64,000 nucleotides of DNA from Maridesulfovibrio sp. (GCF_963677005.1 NZ_OY781616.1:62001-126000); one strand, 5' to 3'. Counted from the stretch's first letter, positions 1-9,397 are shown. The notes: generated by a model from the sequence alone, not told the origin. A program made the numbers and translations.

Positions 1-285
1 CAGTATTCCTCCGGACAACAGAATCGTTATATCGAAACTGTGGGACTCCCGGTGGCAGCCGTAATTCACAAGATTGGTGAAAAGTTCGTCCAGCACAAGA
101 TTGAGCTCAAACACCGTTTTGGGGGAGATACTGTTCTCCTCGCCGAAGCATTCAATTCTTTCGGCAAGCACTTTCAATTCGGAAATATCCGATTTCAGCG
201 AAAATTGAGATACGACACAGTCTTCGCCCTGCGCTTCCTGTCTAGTCACCAAGACCTTATCCCCTGTTTTCTCAATTGTGGACAT
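1..285 (-). CDS. RsbW-like serine kinase/anti-sigma ATPase (C-terminus off window)
   Basis: Only the first 95 codons are inside the window; the gene runs off the left edge. Reading leftward from the ATG at 285 gives a GHKL ATPase start: a beta-strand/helix lead-in, then an N-box-like segment around residues 62-77 (LNLVLDELFTNLVNYG), with the E/D..N..Y pattern typical of RsbW/SpoIIAB-type HATPase_c_2 kinases. Such proteins phosphorylate STAS anti-anti-sigma partners or bind sigma factors in partner-switching systems. A REC-STAS protein is encoded at 39.1-39.8 kb, but no link between the two can be shown here. The ATP-lid residues lie outside the window, so activity cannot be judged. Confidence 0.7.
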   Translation of the reverse strand, partial: MSTIEKTGDKVLVTRQEAQGEDCVVSQFSLKSDISELKVLAERIECFGEENSISPKTVFELNLVLDELFTNLVNYGCHRESHSFDITILLSGGIL

Positions 286-533
286 ATATGCGATTTAACC
301 ACTCTCAAGTTAGAAAACCCTTGTCGCTGCGTCAACAAAAAGGTAATAAATTTTTGAAACTTACTTTGACTTTAATACGATACGATCTTTTACATTTCCT
401 TAAACCGGTGTACTGTGTTCAATGTGCTTTTGTTTTTGTACACGGTATTTCAATGTGAACACAATCGTATGCTGTCGTATTATGTAAGCAAGGCCGAAGG
501 CTTTTGCATATAGTGAACAAACAGGAGTTTTTG
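286..533. promoter_or_regulatory. Divergent intergenic region with inverted repeats
   Basis: This AT-rich spacer lies between the leftward RsbW-like gene and the rightward ABC transporter, so it should hold both promoters. It contains the inverted pair TGTGTTCA (about 415-422) and TGAACACA (about 456-463), nested with an imperfect ACCGGTGTAC/GTACACGGT pair. These could form a hairpin or be an operator. No clear -10/-35 pair could be chosen. The Shine-Dalgarno CAGGAG at 522-527 belongs to the ABC gene. Confidence 0.35.
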
Positions 534-3029
534 ATGATCACCAAACGCCCTCTTACCTACTGGGTGAAGAACAGCAACCTTAAATTGCAGCTTATACTGC
601 TGGTTGTCATTTTCTTCACTGTGGGAGTCCGGCTGGTCCCACTTGAAATGCAGAAGAAGATCATCAACCAGGCCATAAGCATGCGCAAGGTTGATCTGCT
701 TTTCATGTATTGCGGATTTTACATTGCTTCGGTTGTTTCGGCCAGTCTGCTGAAGTACCTCATAACAGTGCTGCAGACGTATATCGGCCAGGAATCGCTG
801 GCTGCCATGCGCAAGGAATTGTACGCCCATATCCTTACCCTGCCGCTTGGCTACTTCCGCAAGGCCAACCCCGGGATGGTGGTTTCTTCACTTGTAACCG
901 AGCTTGCTCCGGCAGGGGAGTACGTCGGGCAGTCCGTGGCCGTTCCGGTGACCAACCTGCTGACCCTGATCGCTTTTGCCGGATACATGTTTTTCCTGAA
1001 TCCGATTATGGCCGGCATTTCCATCGCTCTGTATCCGTTTGTTCTCTATCTTGTCCCCAAGCTCCAGAGGAAATCCAACAAGGCCAACAAGAAAAGGGTG
1101 GACACCACCAGAAATCTCAGCAGCCTTATAAATGAAACCATTTCCGGTATCCATGAGATTCACGGGAACGGCTCCTACCGCATTGAAAATCGGAAATACG
1201 GCAACTTCGTTGACAGGCTTTTCAAAATAAGAATCACCTGGATTCTCTATAAACAGGGCATCAAGGTTCTGAACAATTTTTTTCAGGCTCTCGGACCTTT
1301 CCTTTTGTTCATTGTTGGTGGTTATCTTGCCATTCAGGGCCGTTTCGACCTCGGTGCCCTTGTCGCCTTCCTTTCGGCATATGAAAAAATTTACGATCCA
1401 TGGAAGGAATTGATGGATTTTTACCAGGTACATAACGACGCCTCGGTGCGTTACGACCGGGTAATGGAATATTTTGATTGCAAACCGGAATTCGAGCTTG
1501 AGCCGGAAGGTCGCGAACCGGTTGTCCTCAAGGGGGATATTGAAGTACAGAATCTCGGTTTTACCGTTTCAGGTAATGTCCGGCTGCTCAAGCAGATAAA
1601 TATGCATCTCAAACCCGGGGAACAGATGGCTCTGGTCGGTTTTTCCGGCAGTGGAAAGAGTACACTGGCTCAATGCGTATCGCAGTTGTACAAGTACACC
1701 GGAGGGTCCGTTAAGATCGACGGCTACGAAGTGGATAACCTGACCAAGGCCGACATGGTTCATAATGTCGGTATTGTGGCTCAGTCTCCCTTCATTTTTG
1801 CAGGCTCCATCAAGGATAACCTGCTCTACTCCTGTGCGGCCGTGCTTGAGGGAGACCCTGAAGCGGAATCCAGGATGCCGACCCGGGACAATATGATTGA
1901 AGCTATCCAGCAGGCCGGAATATTCGTTGATGTTCTACGGTTCGGCCTGAACAGCCTCCTTGATCCGGATAAGGAAGCCGAGCTTTCAGAGCGTCTGGTG
2001 CGTGTGCGTAAAAACTTCCATTCCGATTTCGGCGACAGGCTGGCCGAACACGTGGAATTCTACCGCGAGGGCGAATATCTGGAATATTCAAACGTTGCCG
2101 GCAACATAACCTTCGGGCATGCCAATGACGGTTCCTTTGCCGGGCGTGAACTTGTCAGCAATGAGTATTTTCTGAATTTTCTCAGAGAGGCGCAGCTTGA
2201 GACTCCGCTGCTGAGTCTGGGACGGGAGCTTGCAAGGCAGACTGTCGATATTCTGGGCAATCTTCCCCCGGACGAGGTTTTTTTCGAGCAGAGCCCCATT
2301 CCGTCGGAAGAGTTTGAGGAATACAAACAGATTGTTTCGCGCAGTGAAAACAAGACTCTTCAGGAACTTGATGGGCGTGATCGGCAGATGATTCTGCTTC
2401 TGGCGCTGGGATTTGTTCCGGGAAAACACAAAATCGTGGCTCTCCCTGCCGTGCTCAGGGGACTCATTCTCGATGGGCGCAAGATGTTCAATTCCAAGGT
2501 CAGCGAGGAATGTCCCGAGAAGTTCAGCTTTTTCCAGATGAGCGAGTTCATCCCCTCGCAGACCATTCTGGATAACATCCTTTTCGGAAAGCCCAAGACC
2601 GATCACCCCAAGGTTCAGGACACCATCAACCAGTCCATGATCCAGTTGCTGATCGAAGAAGACCTGCTTGAAACCGTGGTGGAACTCGGCATGGAGTTCG
2701 AGGTCGGCACAAAAGGGGACAAGCTTTCCGGCGGACAACGTCAGAAGCTGGCCATCGCCCGTACTTTCCTCAAGAATCCGCCCATCATGATTATGGACGA
2801 AGCCACTTCCGCTCTGGACAACAGGTCCCAGAACCGTATTCAGGGACTCCTTGAAACGAAATGGAAAGGCAAATCCACCCTTATCTCTGTCATCCACAGG
2901 CTTGATACGATCAAGAATTATGACAAGGTGGCGGTGATGAAGGCCGGTAAGCTTATGGAAGTCGGTCCGTATGAAGAACTTATGGCCAGGAAAGGCCTCC
3001 TTTATGAACTTGTACACGGAGCACATTAG
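534..3029 (+). CDS. ABC exporter (TMD-NBD fusion) with a greatly enlarged nucleotide-binding domain
   Basis: An 831-residue type IV (exporter-like) ABC protein. The ATG at 534 is chosen over the upstream alternative start at 504 because CAGGAG sits 6 nt before it. The N-terminal ~310 residues form the hydrophobic six-helix exporter domain. The NBD has Walker A GFSGSGKST (about 368), signature LSGGQ (about 732), Walker B IMIMDEATSALD (about 750) and H-loop SVIHR (about 786). Walker A and signature are about 360 residues apart, against roughly 100-110 in ordinary exporters. The extra ~250 residues contain repeats of the Q-loop/helical-subdomain pattern (SIKDNLLYS, VAGNITFG, TILDNILFG). It ends 2 nt before the cyclic-nucleotide-fold gene, so the two are co-transcribed. 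Substrate unknown. Confidence 0.85.
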   Translation: MITKRPLTYWVKNSNLKLQLILLVVIFFTVGVRLVPLEMQKKIINQAISMRKVDLLFMYCGFYIASVVSASLLKYLITVLQTYIGQESLAAMRKELYAHILTLPLGYFRKANPGMVVSSLVTELAPAGEYVGQSVAVPVTNLLTLIAFAGYMFFLNPIMAGISIALYPFVLYLVPKLQRKSNKANKKRVDTTRNLSSLINETISGIHEIHGNGSYRIENRKYGNFVDRLFKIRITWILYKQGIKVLNNFFQALGPFLLFIVGGYLAIQGRFDLGALVAFLSAYEKIYDPWKELMDFYQVHNDASVRYDRVMEYFDCKPEFELEPEGREPVVLKGDIEVQNLGFTVSGNVRLLKQINMHLKPGEQMALVGFSGSGKSTLAQCVSQLYKYTGGSVKIDGYEVDNLTKADMVHNVGIVAQSPFIFAGSIKDNLLYSCAAVLEGDPEAESRMPTRDNMIEAIQQAGIFVDVLRFGLNSLLDPDKEAELSERLVRVRKNFHSDFGDRLAEHVEFYREGEYLEYSNVAGNITFGHANDGSFAGRELVSNEYFLNFLREAQLETPLLSLGRELARQTVDILGNLPPDEVFFEQSPIPSEEFEEYKQIVSRSENKTLQELDGRDRQMILLLALGFVPGKHKIVALPAVLRGLILDGRKMFNSKVSEECPEKFSFFQMSEFIPSQTILDNILFGKPKTDHPKVQDTINQSMIQLLIEEDLLETVVELGMEFEVGTKGDKLSGGQRQKLAIARTFLKNPPIMIMDEATSALDNRSQNRIQGLLETKWKGKSTLISVIHRLDTIKNYDKVAVMKAGKLMEVGPYEELMARKGLLYELVHGAH

Positions 3030-3031
3030 TC

Positions 3032-3529
3032 ATGGCAGCAGAAACGAGTGAATATCAGGAAAATTTGGAGATAATGAGGGAAATACCCTATTTTTCAGGT
3101 TTGGAACTTGAAGCCCAGAAACTGATCGCTTATCTTTGTGTCCGTGAGAAGTTTCCGGCCGGGGATGATGTCTTTGTCAGCGGAGATGTGGACCGTTCGG
3201 CCTACTACATCATAAGCGGGGAAATGGAAGCATATCTGGATATCCGCAACACAAGGGTGCAGTCTTTCAAGGCCGGTGATTTTGTGGGGGCGCTTTCCCT
3301 CATAGGCGATTCCAAACGTCTTTTCACCCTTAAAACCATATCGGACTGCGTCTGCATAAGGCTGACCAGCGACAAATTCAAAAAAGCCCAGGAACAGTAT
3401 CCCGAGATCAGCCGCAAGTTTCTCAAGGCCACGGTGGATATGATCAGTAACTGGGAAGAGCGATTCATAGCCAATTTTAACAGCGGATGCTCCGGATGCA
3501 GTACGGGGATAGGGCTCACACTCATCTAG
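3032..3529 (+). CDS. Cyclic-nucleotide-binding-fold protein with Cys-rich tail
   Basis: A 165-residue protein whose residues ~15-135 fit the CRP/cNMP-binding beta-roll (hydrophobic strands, YYIISGEMEAYL, GDFVGALSLIGDSKR). There is no helix-turn-helix, so it is not a CRP-type regulator. In the phosphate-binding cassette the usual G-E-x-A/S-L and R-A/S elements appear as G-A-L-S-L and R-L-F, so the invariant Glu is missing and nucleotide binding is doubtful. The C-terminus carries GCSGCSTG, a two-cysteine motif. It starts 2 nt after the ABC gene, which suggests a regulatory subunit of that transporter (inference). Confidence 0.75.
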   Translation: MAAETSEYQENLEIMREIPYFSGLELEAQKLIAYLCVREKFPAGDDVFVSGDVDRSAYYIISGEMEAYLDIRNTRVQSFKAGDFVGALSLIGDSKRLFTLKTISDCVCIRLTSDKFKKAQEQYPEISRKFLKATVDMISNWEERFIANFNSGCSGCSTGIGLTLI

Positions 3530-3562
3530 TGCGGACGTTTAATTGCAATACAGGATAATTTG

Positions 3563-4168
3563 ATGAAAAGAGTATTTTTAGCTTCCGTTATTGTCGCCAT
3601 GCTTCTTGTTTCTTCAATTGCCATGGCATCGCAGAATGCTCCGGAGTCCATTGCCGGCATAACGATCGGAAACAACATTTCTTCCGTTCATTCACTGCTT
3701 GATATGGATTCTGTCGCCTCTCCGTGGCAGGAAGAGTACATCAAGCGAATAGCTGTGCGGGACATGGAAGGCTACCGGGGCGGATATGTCGTGGTCGGCA
3801 ACTGCAAACGAAAGGATATCATACTGCGCATGAAGATGAAGTATGCGGACGGCAGTATGGACTTTTTCAACAAGATTTATTCAAAGATCGAAAAACGGTT
3901 CGGCAAGCCCAACGACTGGCGCGGCAACCCGTTCGGGACTTTGAAGGTCTGGAAGTGGTCGCTAAACGATGAGTACGGCAACATCAGCCTGATCCTGCAG
4001 CATTTCAGCGGGGACGATGATTCGATAAACGACGGCAACTCCATCCGTTTGTCCCGGCCTTCATGGATCGCAGAGGAAAGGGAATGCTGGGATAAGATTA
4101 ACGACGAGCAGGAGGAAAAACCCATTCCCGCCAAGATGCAGGGATTGCAGTGGTTTCTACCTTACTAG
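3563..4168 (+). CDS. Secreted/periplasmic protein of unknown function
   Basis: About 201 residues starting at the ATG at 3563 (CAGGA 8 nt upstream; the TTG immediately before it is a weaker alternative). It has a clear signal peptide with a cleavage site near AMA-SQ (about residue 22). The mature part begins with a short GITIGNNISSV-type element. This resembles the opening of small periplasmic proteins that sense or bind at the envelope, but I do not recognise a family. It contains two cysteines (VGNCKR and RECWD) that could pair. It closes the transcription unit begun by the ABC gene, 33 nt after the cNMP-fold gene, and is followed by a strong terminator. Confidence 0.7.
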   Translation: MKRVFLASVIVAMLLVSSIAMASQNAPESIAGITIGNNISSVHSLLDMDSVASPWQEEYIKRIAVRDMEGYRGGYVVVGNCKRKDIILRMKMKYADGSMDFFNKIYSKIEKRFGKPNDWRGNPFGTLKVWKWSLNDEYGNISLILQHFSGDDDSINDGNSIRLSRPSWIAEERECWDKINDEQEEKPIPAKMQGLQWFLPY

Positions 4169-4180
4169 ACAATAAAATTA

Positions 4181-4228
4181 CCTGAACCAGAAAAAACTCC
4201 CTTTTACGGGAGTTTTTTCTGGTTCAGG
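4181..4228. terminator. Long bidirectional terminator
   Basis: Two perfect 21-bp arms (starting CCTGAACCAG and ending CTGGTTCAGG) around a 6-nt loop. The upper stem carries A6/T6 runs, so it can terminate both the rightward ABC operon and any leftward readthrough from the convergent gene at 4347. Confidence 0.9.
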
Positions 4229-4346
4229 CCAGGACTTGATTTGAGTGCATTATTAGAATTTATTTTTAAAGTTTAATTATTAGTGAGTATTAGACAGAGT
4301 CAAGTCAACCGAGAGTGTTTCCAGTTTATTCGGGGTAGCGGCGATC

Positions 4347-4847
4347 CTAATTGTCCTCCATCCATTTGCGGGATTTTAAGGCTTCTAATTGAGCATTGGT
4401 CATTCTGGCCTTCATCAGACCTCGTCGTCTTGTCTCTTTTTCGTCTAAATCTTCCAAGACCTTAGCAAAGTGCTTTGCTGCCTCATCAAAAGCCTTAGCG
4501 GATTGTGCATATTTTTTGCTTCTTTGCAGCTTGTAACCTTCTGCAGCAAACCGATCTGCTGTATCCATCTCCGCCTGTACCTTGAGTTCAGGCAAGACTT
4601 CCTGCAGCGACTGTCTTTGTTTTCTTGCACTCTGCGCATTACGGGAGTCGCAGTAGCGTTCGGCCTTTTGGAAATATGAAATTGCGGAACGGGCGGGGTA
4701 ATATGCTTTGCCATATTCCTCGTTATTAATGAGTGTAAGGGCTTTGGAAAAATATTTCCGTGCTGTTAGAAAATTGTCCTCGCACTTGGAGGCGTGCACG
4801 GGAATGGCCGTAAACAATAAAAAAAGGATGATTGGCAAAATACGCAT
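4347..4847 (-). CDS. Periplasmic TPR-like helical protein
   Basis: A 166-residue protein with an N-terminal signal peptide (hydrophobic core ILFLLFTAIP, cleavage near VHA-SK). The mature part is almost all amphipathic helix, with alternating A/Y/K positions as in tetratricopeptide-like repeats (ARKYFSKALTLINNEEYGKA; AAEGYKLQRSKKYAQSAKAF). A lone cysteine pair (SKCEDN and ERYCDS) could form a disulfide. It lies 59 nt downstream of the MscS gene on the same strand, so the two may be co-transcribed. Role unknown; helical-repeat proteins of this size usually bind other proteins. Confidence 0.7.
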   Translation of the reverse strand: MRILPIILFLLFTAIPVHASKCEDNFLTARKYFSKALTLINNEEYGKAYYPARSAISYFQKAERYCDSRNAQSARKQRQSLQEVLPELKVQAEMDTADRFAAEGYKLQRSKKYAQSAKAFDEAAKHFAKVLEDLDEKETRRRGLMKARMTNAQLEALKSRKWMEDN

Positions 4848-4906
4848 AAGACCTCTCTTAATATGTTTTTGAGCAACCTGATTTTGGTAAGCCCGTTTGT
4901 ATGTTC

Positions 4907-7423
4907 CTACTCCGGTGTATCCAACTCTATTTTATTAAGTGTGCGGTGCTTGCGCAGTGCCGCCGAACGGAAGCACTTGCCGTAAAGCCTGCGTTTTTCC
5001 TTCAGGGCTTCGCGTTGGGCTGCAATTTGCGCTGCTTCGTCTCCAAGTGGCTTGTATTTGGTCTTGATTGTCCTGAAAGCGACTTTAATTTTCTTTCCCT
5101 GGAATTTTTCGTCCAGTTCGTTCATGATCTCGGATTCAGTCCGGTATTGATCTTCGAAGCAGTTTACCCAGAAATAAATTTCAAAATCAAGTCCGAATGT
5201 CCCGAATCTTTTGAAGAAAACTTCCGGTTCCGGTTCTGAGAGTACTCTGGGGTGTTTCCGTACCACCTTCATTATGATTTTGGTGGCTTTCTTTATTTTC
5301 GATCCGGGAACAAGAGTGAGCGGTAAAGTTACCCTGATGCGGGTATCCTGATAGTTCAGGTTGATGATCTCCCCTTTGAGAAAACTGGAATTGGGGATGA
5401 TTATCATGCTGTTGTCCAGTGTCTTTATTGTGGTGTTGCGGATGGATACGTCCACGACTTTACCGATCATCTTTTTGTACTGCAGCGTATCTCCCTTTTT
5501 GATGGACCCGCCGAAAAGTATGATCAGCCCGCTGACGAAGTTGCTTACAATATCCTTGAGTCCGAAACCTATTCCGATGGAAAGGCCGCTGGCTATCCAG
5601 GTGAGGGCCGACATGGGGATGCCCATGAGGAAGAAAGATGAAAGCAGGAAGACCACCCAGACAATATAGGACCCGATGGTTGAAAATGTGTGGGCCAGCG
5701 ATGATTCTATCTTGCGTCCGCCTATGGAGGTGTTGGTAACAAAACTCTTGAGCCAGAACAGTACCAGCCTGGAAGAGAAAAACAGGATCATGATGTAGAA
5801 CAGGCTCTTGAGGGATATGTCTGCGCCGGCAATGTTGACATCCATATGCCTGAATACGAAATGGGCAAACGGAATCCCGCCCATGTAGGCTGTTGTCCAG
5901 CACAGGAAAAGGAAAATTATGATGGATACGGAAAGAGGGTAGAACAACTGGACCATCTGGTTGTACCTTCTGGCCTGCTGCCGCGATTCTTCCTGTTTGA
6001 GCAGTTGTTCTTCATCCGGCTTTTCCTGCTCCTCTTCAGAAGCGGGCACGGCTGGAATAGCTTCCGGAATCCGATCTGTGACCATGATCATTTTCAGCGC
6101 CGAGCAGATCTGCAGGGTAATCAGCAGCATGAACCACAGCTGGGTAAGAATCATCGCCTGTGTGCCGAAGCCGAAGAGAGAAATCAAGCATCCTGCGGCG
6201 AGGACAGTCCTGTTGGCTTTGGATGTGGATCTGGTTATGCCGAGTCTGAATTTATGCCGGTTGATCTGCATGAATGCGAATCCGGCAAGGCTCAGGAAAA
6301 ACCATACCACCCCTATGCAGTCCATGGGCAGGGTCATTATGTGCATGAAGTCCCCGGCGGTCATCAGACACCATAGTGTGAACATGGGGCTGTATATCAG
6401 CGGAGTGGGTTTTGTTTTTTCTCTGGCCCAGAGAAAATTGCGGGCGCAGGTTATGATCCCCAGTGTGATGGCTTCAGACCAGAGCAGCCCGGTTATCTGG
6501 TTGGAGGTAAAAAGGGTCACCGAGCGGGCGATGTACATGCCGATACCAAGCGAGATCATGATCAGCCCGAAATTGTAGCAGGAGAGGCCATGATCACCGA
6601 AAGCAGGGCGTCTGAGCAGGCGCTTTACCCCTTGGCGCAGGAACAGCCACAGGCCGATGGTTATGATGGCAAGGTATGTAAGAAAATCTCCCCAGTGGAC
6701 CCATACGATCAGGGGGTGGTAGAATTTGGCATAATTATGTTTCCAGTCGTCAAAGGAGTATTTGATATCCGGCCAGGATGTGGATGAAAGCAGGCTGAGT
6801 CCGGGCTCAAAATAGTAGTCCCGGAGTGACTGGGCGTAGTATCCAGAGGTCGCTTCCCTGTTTGATTCTGTGTTGGCAAGAAGTTCATCGGAACGGGCCA
6901 GAGCAGAATCCAGATTCTTTTTCAGTTCCGCAGCGTTTTCACGTACCTCTATGTATTTTTCTTTCGTCTTTTCAAGCAGCAGTTTCAACCTGTCGTCGGT
7001 AAGTCTGCTTTTGAAATGAATTCCGGAAAGTACGTCAAAATCCTTTTTGATTTTTTTCAGCCGGTTTTTTTCGATCAAAAGTTCCGTTTTGGCTCGCAGC
7101 ACGTAAGCACGTACATCGTCAAGCTGCATAAGGACTGTGCGGTAGGACCATGGTGTCCGCTTTGCCAGCCCCCGAAGGACCTTGAGCTGGTCGAGCCTGT
7201 TCTGTGCTGTGAGCATTCTGGCATCGAAGTGCCTGATCATTTCCGGCGCATATCGGGAGAGGTCTTCAACGAGCTTTTGCTGTTCGTCTATGTCTTCTGC
7301 AAGGCTTTGGACCATGTTCATCCATGTTTCAGTGGTCGTTTCGGCCTTTGCCGCAGGAGTAAAAGTAAGTAATGCCGAAACGGTCAGTACGCATGCAATT
7401 AATTTGAACATGATTTTGCTCAT
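4907..7423 (-). CDS. Large MscS-family mechanosensitive channel
   Basis: An 838-residue membrane protein. The ATG at 7423 is preferred to the longer reading frame because it follows AGGAG and begins a signal peptide (KLIACVLTVSALLTF, cleavage near AKA-ET). A periplasmic coiled-coil region (~30-230) precedes several membrane segments. The MscS core starts near residue 600: the Gly/Ala-rich pore helix (SGLSIGIGFGLKDIVSNFVSG) is followed by the beta domain (GDTLQYKKMIGKVVDVSIR, IIPNSSF) and the C-terminal alpha/beta domain. A charged linker rich in Glu/Gln (PASEEEQEKPDEEQLLKQ) lies mid-protein. The size and long N-terminus match the MscK/YbdG-like large channels that release solutes on osmotic downshock. 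Confidence 0.9.
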   Translation of the reverse strand: MSKIMFKLIACVLTVSALLTFTPAAKAETTTETWMNMVQSLAEDIDEQQKLVEDLSRYAPEMIRHFDARMLTAQNRLDQLKVLRGLAKRTPWSYRTVLMQLDDVRAYVLRAKTELLIEKNRLKKIKKDFDVLSGIHFKSRLTDDRLKLLLEKTKEKYIEVRENAAELKKNLDSALARSDELLANTESNREATSGYYAQSLRDYYFEPGLSLLSSTSWPDIKYSFDDWKHNYAKFYHPLIVWVHWGDFLTYLAIITIGLWLFLRQGVKRLLRRPAFGDHGLSCYNFGLIMISLGIGMYIARSVTLFTSNQITGLLWSEAITLGIITCARNFLWAREKTKPTPLIYSPMFTLWCLMTAGDFMHIMTLPMDCIGVVWFFLSLAGFAFMQINRHKFRLGITRSTSKANRTVLAAGCLISLFGFGTQAMILTQLWFMLLITLQICSALKMIMVTDRIPEAIPAVPASEEEQEKPDEEQLLKQEESRQQARRYNQMVQLFYPLSVSIIIFLFLCWTTAYMGGIPFAHFVFRHMDVNIAGADISLKSLFYIMILFFSSRLVLFWLKSFVTNTSIGGRKIESSLAHTFSTIGSYIVWVVFLLSSFFLMGIPMSALTWIASGLSIGIGFGLKDIVSNFVSGLIILFGGSIKKGDTLQYKKMIGKVVDVSIRNTTIKTLDNSMIIIPNSSFLKGEIINLNYQDTRIRVTLPLTLVPGSKIKKATKIIMKVVRKHPRVLSEPEPEVFFKRFGTFGLDFEIYFWVNCFEDQYRTESEIMNELDEKFQGKKIKVAFRTIKTKYKPLGDEAAQIAAQREALKEKRRLYGKCFRSAALRKHRTLNKIELDTPE

Positions 7424-7716
7424 GGTTTTCTCCTGTGCTTGACAAACGGGAGGCAAATCCGCTTTATTGGGCTGGCCGCAGGTTACCGTCCGGCCTGTTT
7501 CGTTAGCGGGCCGTCCGTCTGATCTAAGTCCGGCACGTGTGCTTTTTCTATTCTTGTTTTCGGTTTCTCGACCAGTTCCTGCCAGCATCGAATGTTTCCG
7601 GAAAATCCCGTACAGTATGTAATCGTGCTGTTATCTGCTTATCGAAAACTGATTTCCTTTTACTAAATGTACTTGAAAAACAAAACATATTTTCACTCCG
7701 AGCAACAGGAGACGAT

Positions 7717-8244
7717 GTGCCAAATATTTTTCTGATCGGCCCCAGGGCCTGCGGCAAAACCACTGCCGGACGAGCCCTGGCCCAAAAGATGAAACGGGAA
7801 TTTTACGACAGCGATATTCTGATTGTGGAGCGGGCCGGTTGCGAAATTGCCCGGTATGTTGAAAAGAACGGATGGGACGCATTCAGGGATCTGGAAGCAG
7901 CCGTTCTTGCCGACCTTGCAGCCGGAGATGACGCTGTTATTTCCTGCGGCGGGGGAATAGTGCTGCGTGAAGAGAATCGGGAAGTGCTGATGGCGGGATA
8001 TACGGTCTACATCAAGGCCGATGAAGAAGTTTTGGCAGCCCGCCTCATGGTCGATCCGAAACACGGCCAGCGGCCGTCGCTTACCGGCAAGCCTCTGACC
8101 GAAGAGATCAGGGAAGTCCTTGAGGCCAGAGAGTCTCTGTACGTCTCCTGTTCATCCCTTGTTGCCGACGGGGCGGCCCCGGTTGACGATGTTTGCGATC
8201 AGATAAGCACGCACTTTGAGTCATTTGACAGAGGAGATAAGTAG
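7717..8244 (+). CDS. aroK: Shikimate kinase
   Basis: A 175-residue kinase phosphorylating shikimate at the 3-OH with ATP. The start is a GTG at 7717, 5 nt after CAGGAG; this gives the normal family length and places Walker A (GPRACGKTT) at residues 8-16. Also present are the shikimate-binding DSD-type aspartate (FYDSDILIVE), the GGG motif (SCGGGIVL) and the lid arginine with its proline (HGQRPSL). It abuts aroC with no gap: the aroK stop codon is followed immediately by the aroC ATG, so the genes are translationally coupled. Confidence 0.93.
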   Translation: MPNIFLIGPRACGKTTAGRALAQKMKREFYDSDILIVERAGCEIARYVEKNGWDAFRDLEAAVLADLAAGDDAVISCGGGIVLREENREVLMAGYTVYIKADEEVLAARLMVDPKHGQRPSLTGKPLTEEIREVLEARESLYVSCSSLVADGAAPVDDVCDQISTHFESFDRGDK

Positions 8245-9297
8245 ATGAGCGGTAATACATTCGGGAGCATTTTCAGAGTTACAACCTATGGCGAATCGCA
8301 CGGCCCCGGTCTGGGCGGAGTCATTGACGGCTGTCCTGCAGGTATAGAGCTTGACGAGGAAATCATCCAGCTGGAACTCGACAGGCGTAAGCCCGGAAAC
8401 GGTATTGCCGGCACAGCCCGCAAGGAGGCCGACCGGGTTAAGCTGCTTTCCGGGGTGTTTGAAGGCAGGACCACGGGGACTCCGATCGGTTTTCATATAG
8501 AGAATACCAACCAGCGTTCCAGAGATTATTCCGAAATAATGAACGTCTATCGGCCCGGTCATGCAGACCTTACTTTTGACGCCAAATACGGGTTCAGGGA
8601 TTATCGCGGCGGGGGCCGCGCATCCGGAAGGGAAACCGTCTCCCGTGTGGCGGCCGGTGCGGTCGCGCAGGAATTTCTGCGCAAGCTGGGCATTGAATGT
8701 CAGGCCTATACCGCTAGAATCGGCGGGATCGGAGGAGCGGTGATCTGCCCCGAAAGAGCGCATGAACTGCCGTTTTTTTCAGCCGACCCGGAGGTCGTGA
8801 TTGAATGGGAAGAGCGTATAAAGGAAGTTCGTTCGCAGGGAGATACTCTCGGCGGAGTTGTGGAGGTCCGTGTCCGCAACGTTCCTGCCGGACTGGGGGA
8901 ACCTGTTTTTGATAAGCTGGACGCCCGCCTTTCGTATGCTCTCATGTCTGTGGGAGCGGTCAAGGGGGTTGAAATAGGCTCCGGATTCATGGCTGCGGAT
9001 TCCCTCGGCAGCGAGAACAATGATTTCATGGATGATAGTGGTTTTCTGTCCAACAATGCCGGCGGTGTTCTGGGGGGAATTTCCAGTGGACAGGATATTA
9101 TTGCCCGTGCCTATGTCAAACCGATCCCGTCCATCAGCAAACCTCAGCGTACTGTAGACAGGGAAGGCAATGCCACGGAGATAAGAGTGGGGGGCAGGCA
9201 TGACATCTGTGCCATTCCGCGTATTGTTCCGGTGCTTAAGGCAATGGTCATGCTGACTGTGGCTGATTTTGTCCTGCTGCAACGCAGAATGGGGTAG
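8245..9297 (+). CDS. aroC: Chorismate synthase
   Basis: A 350-residue FMN-dependent lyase that converts 5-enolpyruvylshikimate-3-phosphate to chorismate. Signature regions are intact: GESHGPGLGGVIDG near the N-terminus, the GGGRASGRET segment (~residue 125) and RVAAGAVA. The SD GGAGATAAG lies inside the end of aroK. The product feeds the PabA/PabB branch encoded at 31-34 kb as well as aromatic amino acids. A bidirectional terminator follows. Confidence 0.96.
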   Translation: MSGNTFGSIFRVTTYGESHGPGLGGVIDGCPAGIELDEEIIQLELDRRKPGNGIAGTARKEADRVKLLSGVFEGRTTGTPIGFHIENTNQRSRDYSEIMNVYRPGHADLTFDAKYGFRDYRGGGRASGRETVSRVAAGAVAQEFLRKLGIECQAYTARIGGIGGAVICPERAHELPFFSADPEVVIEWEERIKEVRSQGDTLGGVVEVRVRNVPAGLGEPVFDKLDARLSYALMSVGAVKGVEIGSGFMAADSLGSENNDFMDDSGFLSNNAGGVLGGISSGQDIIARAYVKPIPSISKPQRTVDREGNATEIRVGGRHDICAIPRIVPVLKAMVMLTVADFVLLQRRMG

Positions 9298-9397
9298 CGT
9301 GGTCAGGCTTGTTCTTCTGACCGGATGCATTTACATTTTTCCAGTTGATGCCGACAGCTGACACTTGCGAAAGCGAGGTCTGCTGTCTTTAAAGAAA

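Noticed and set aside
2088..3026. Long leftward open frame antisense to the ABC gene
   Set aside because: It is the antisense shadow of a clear ABC NBD in another frame; no family motifs or SD.
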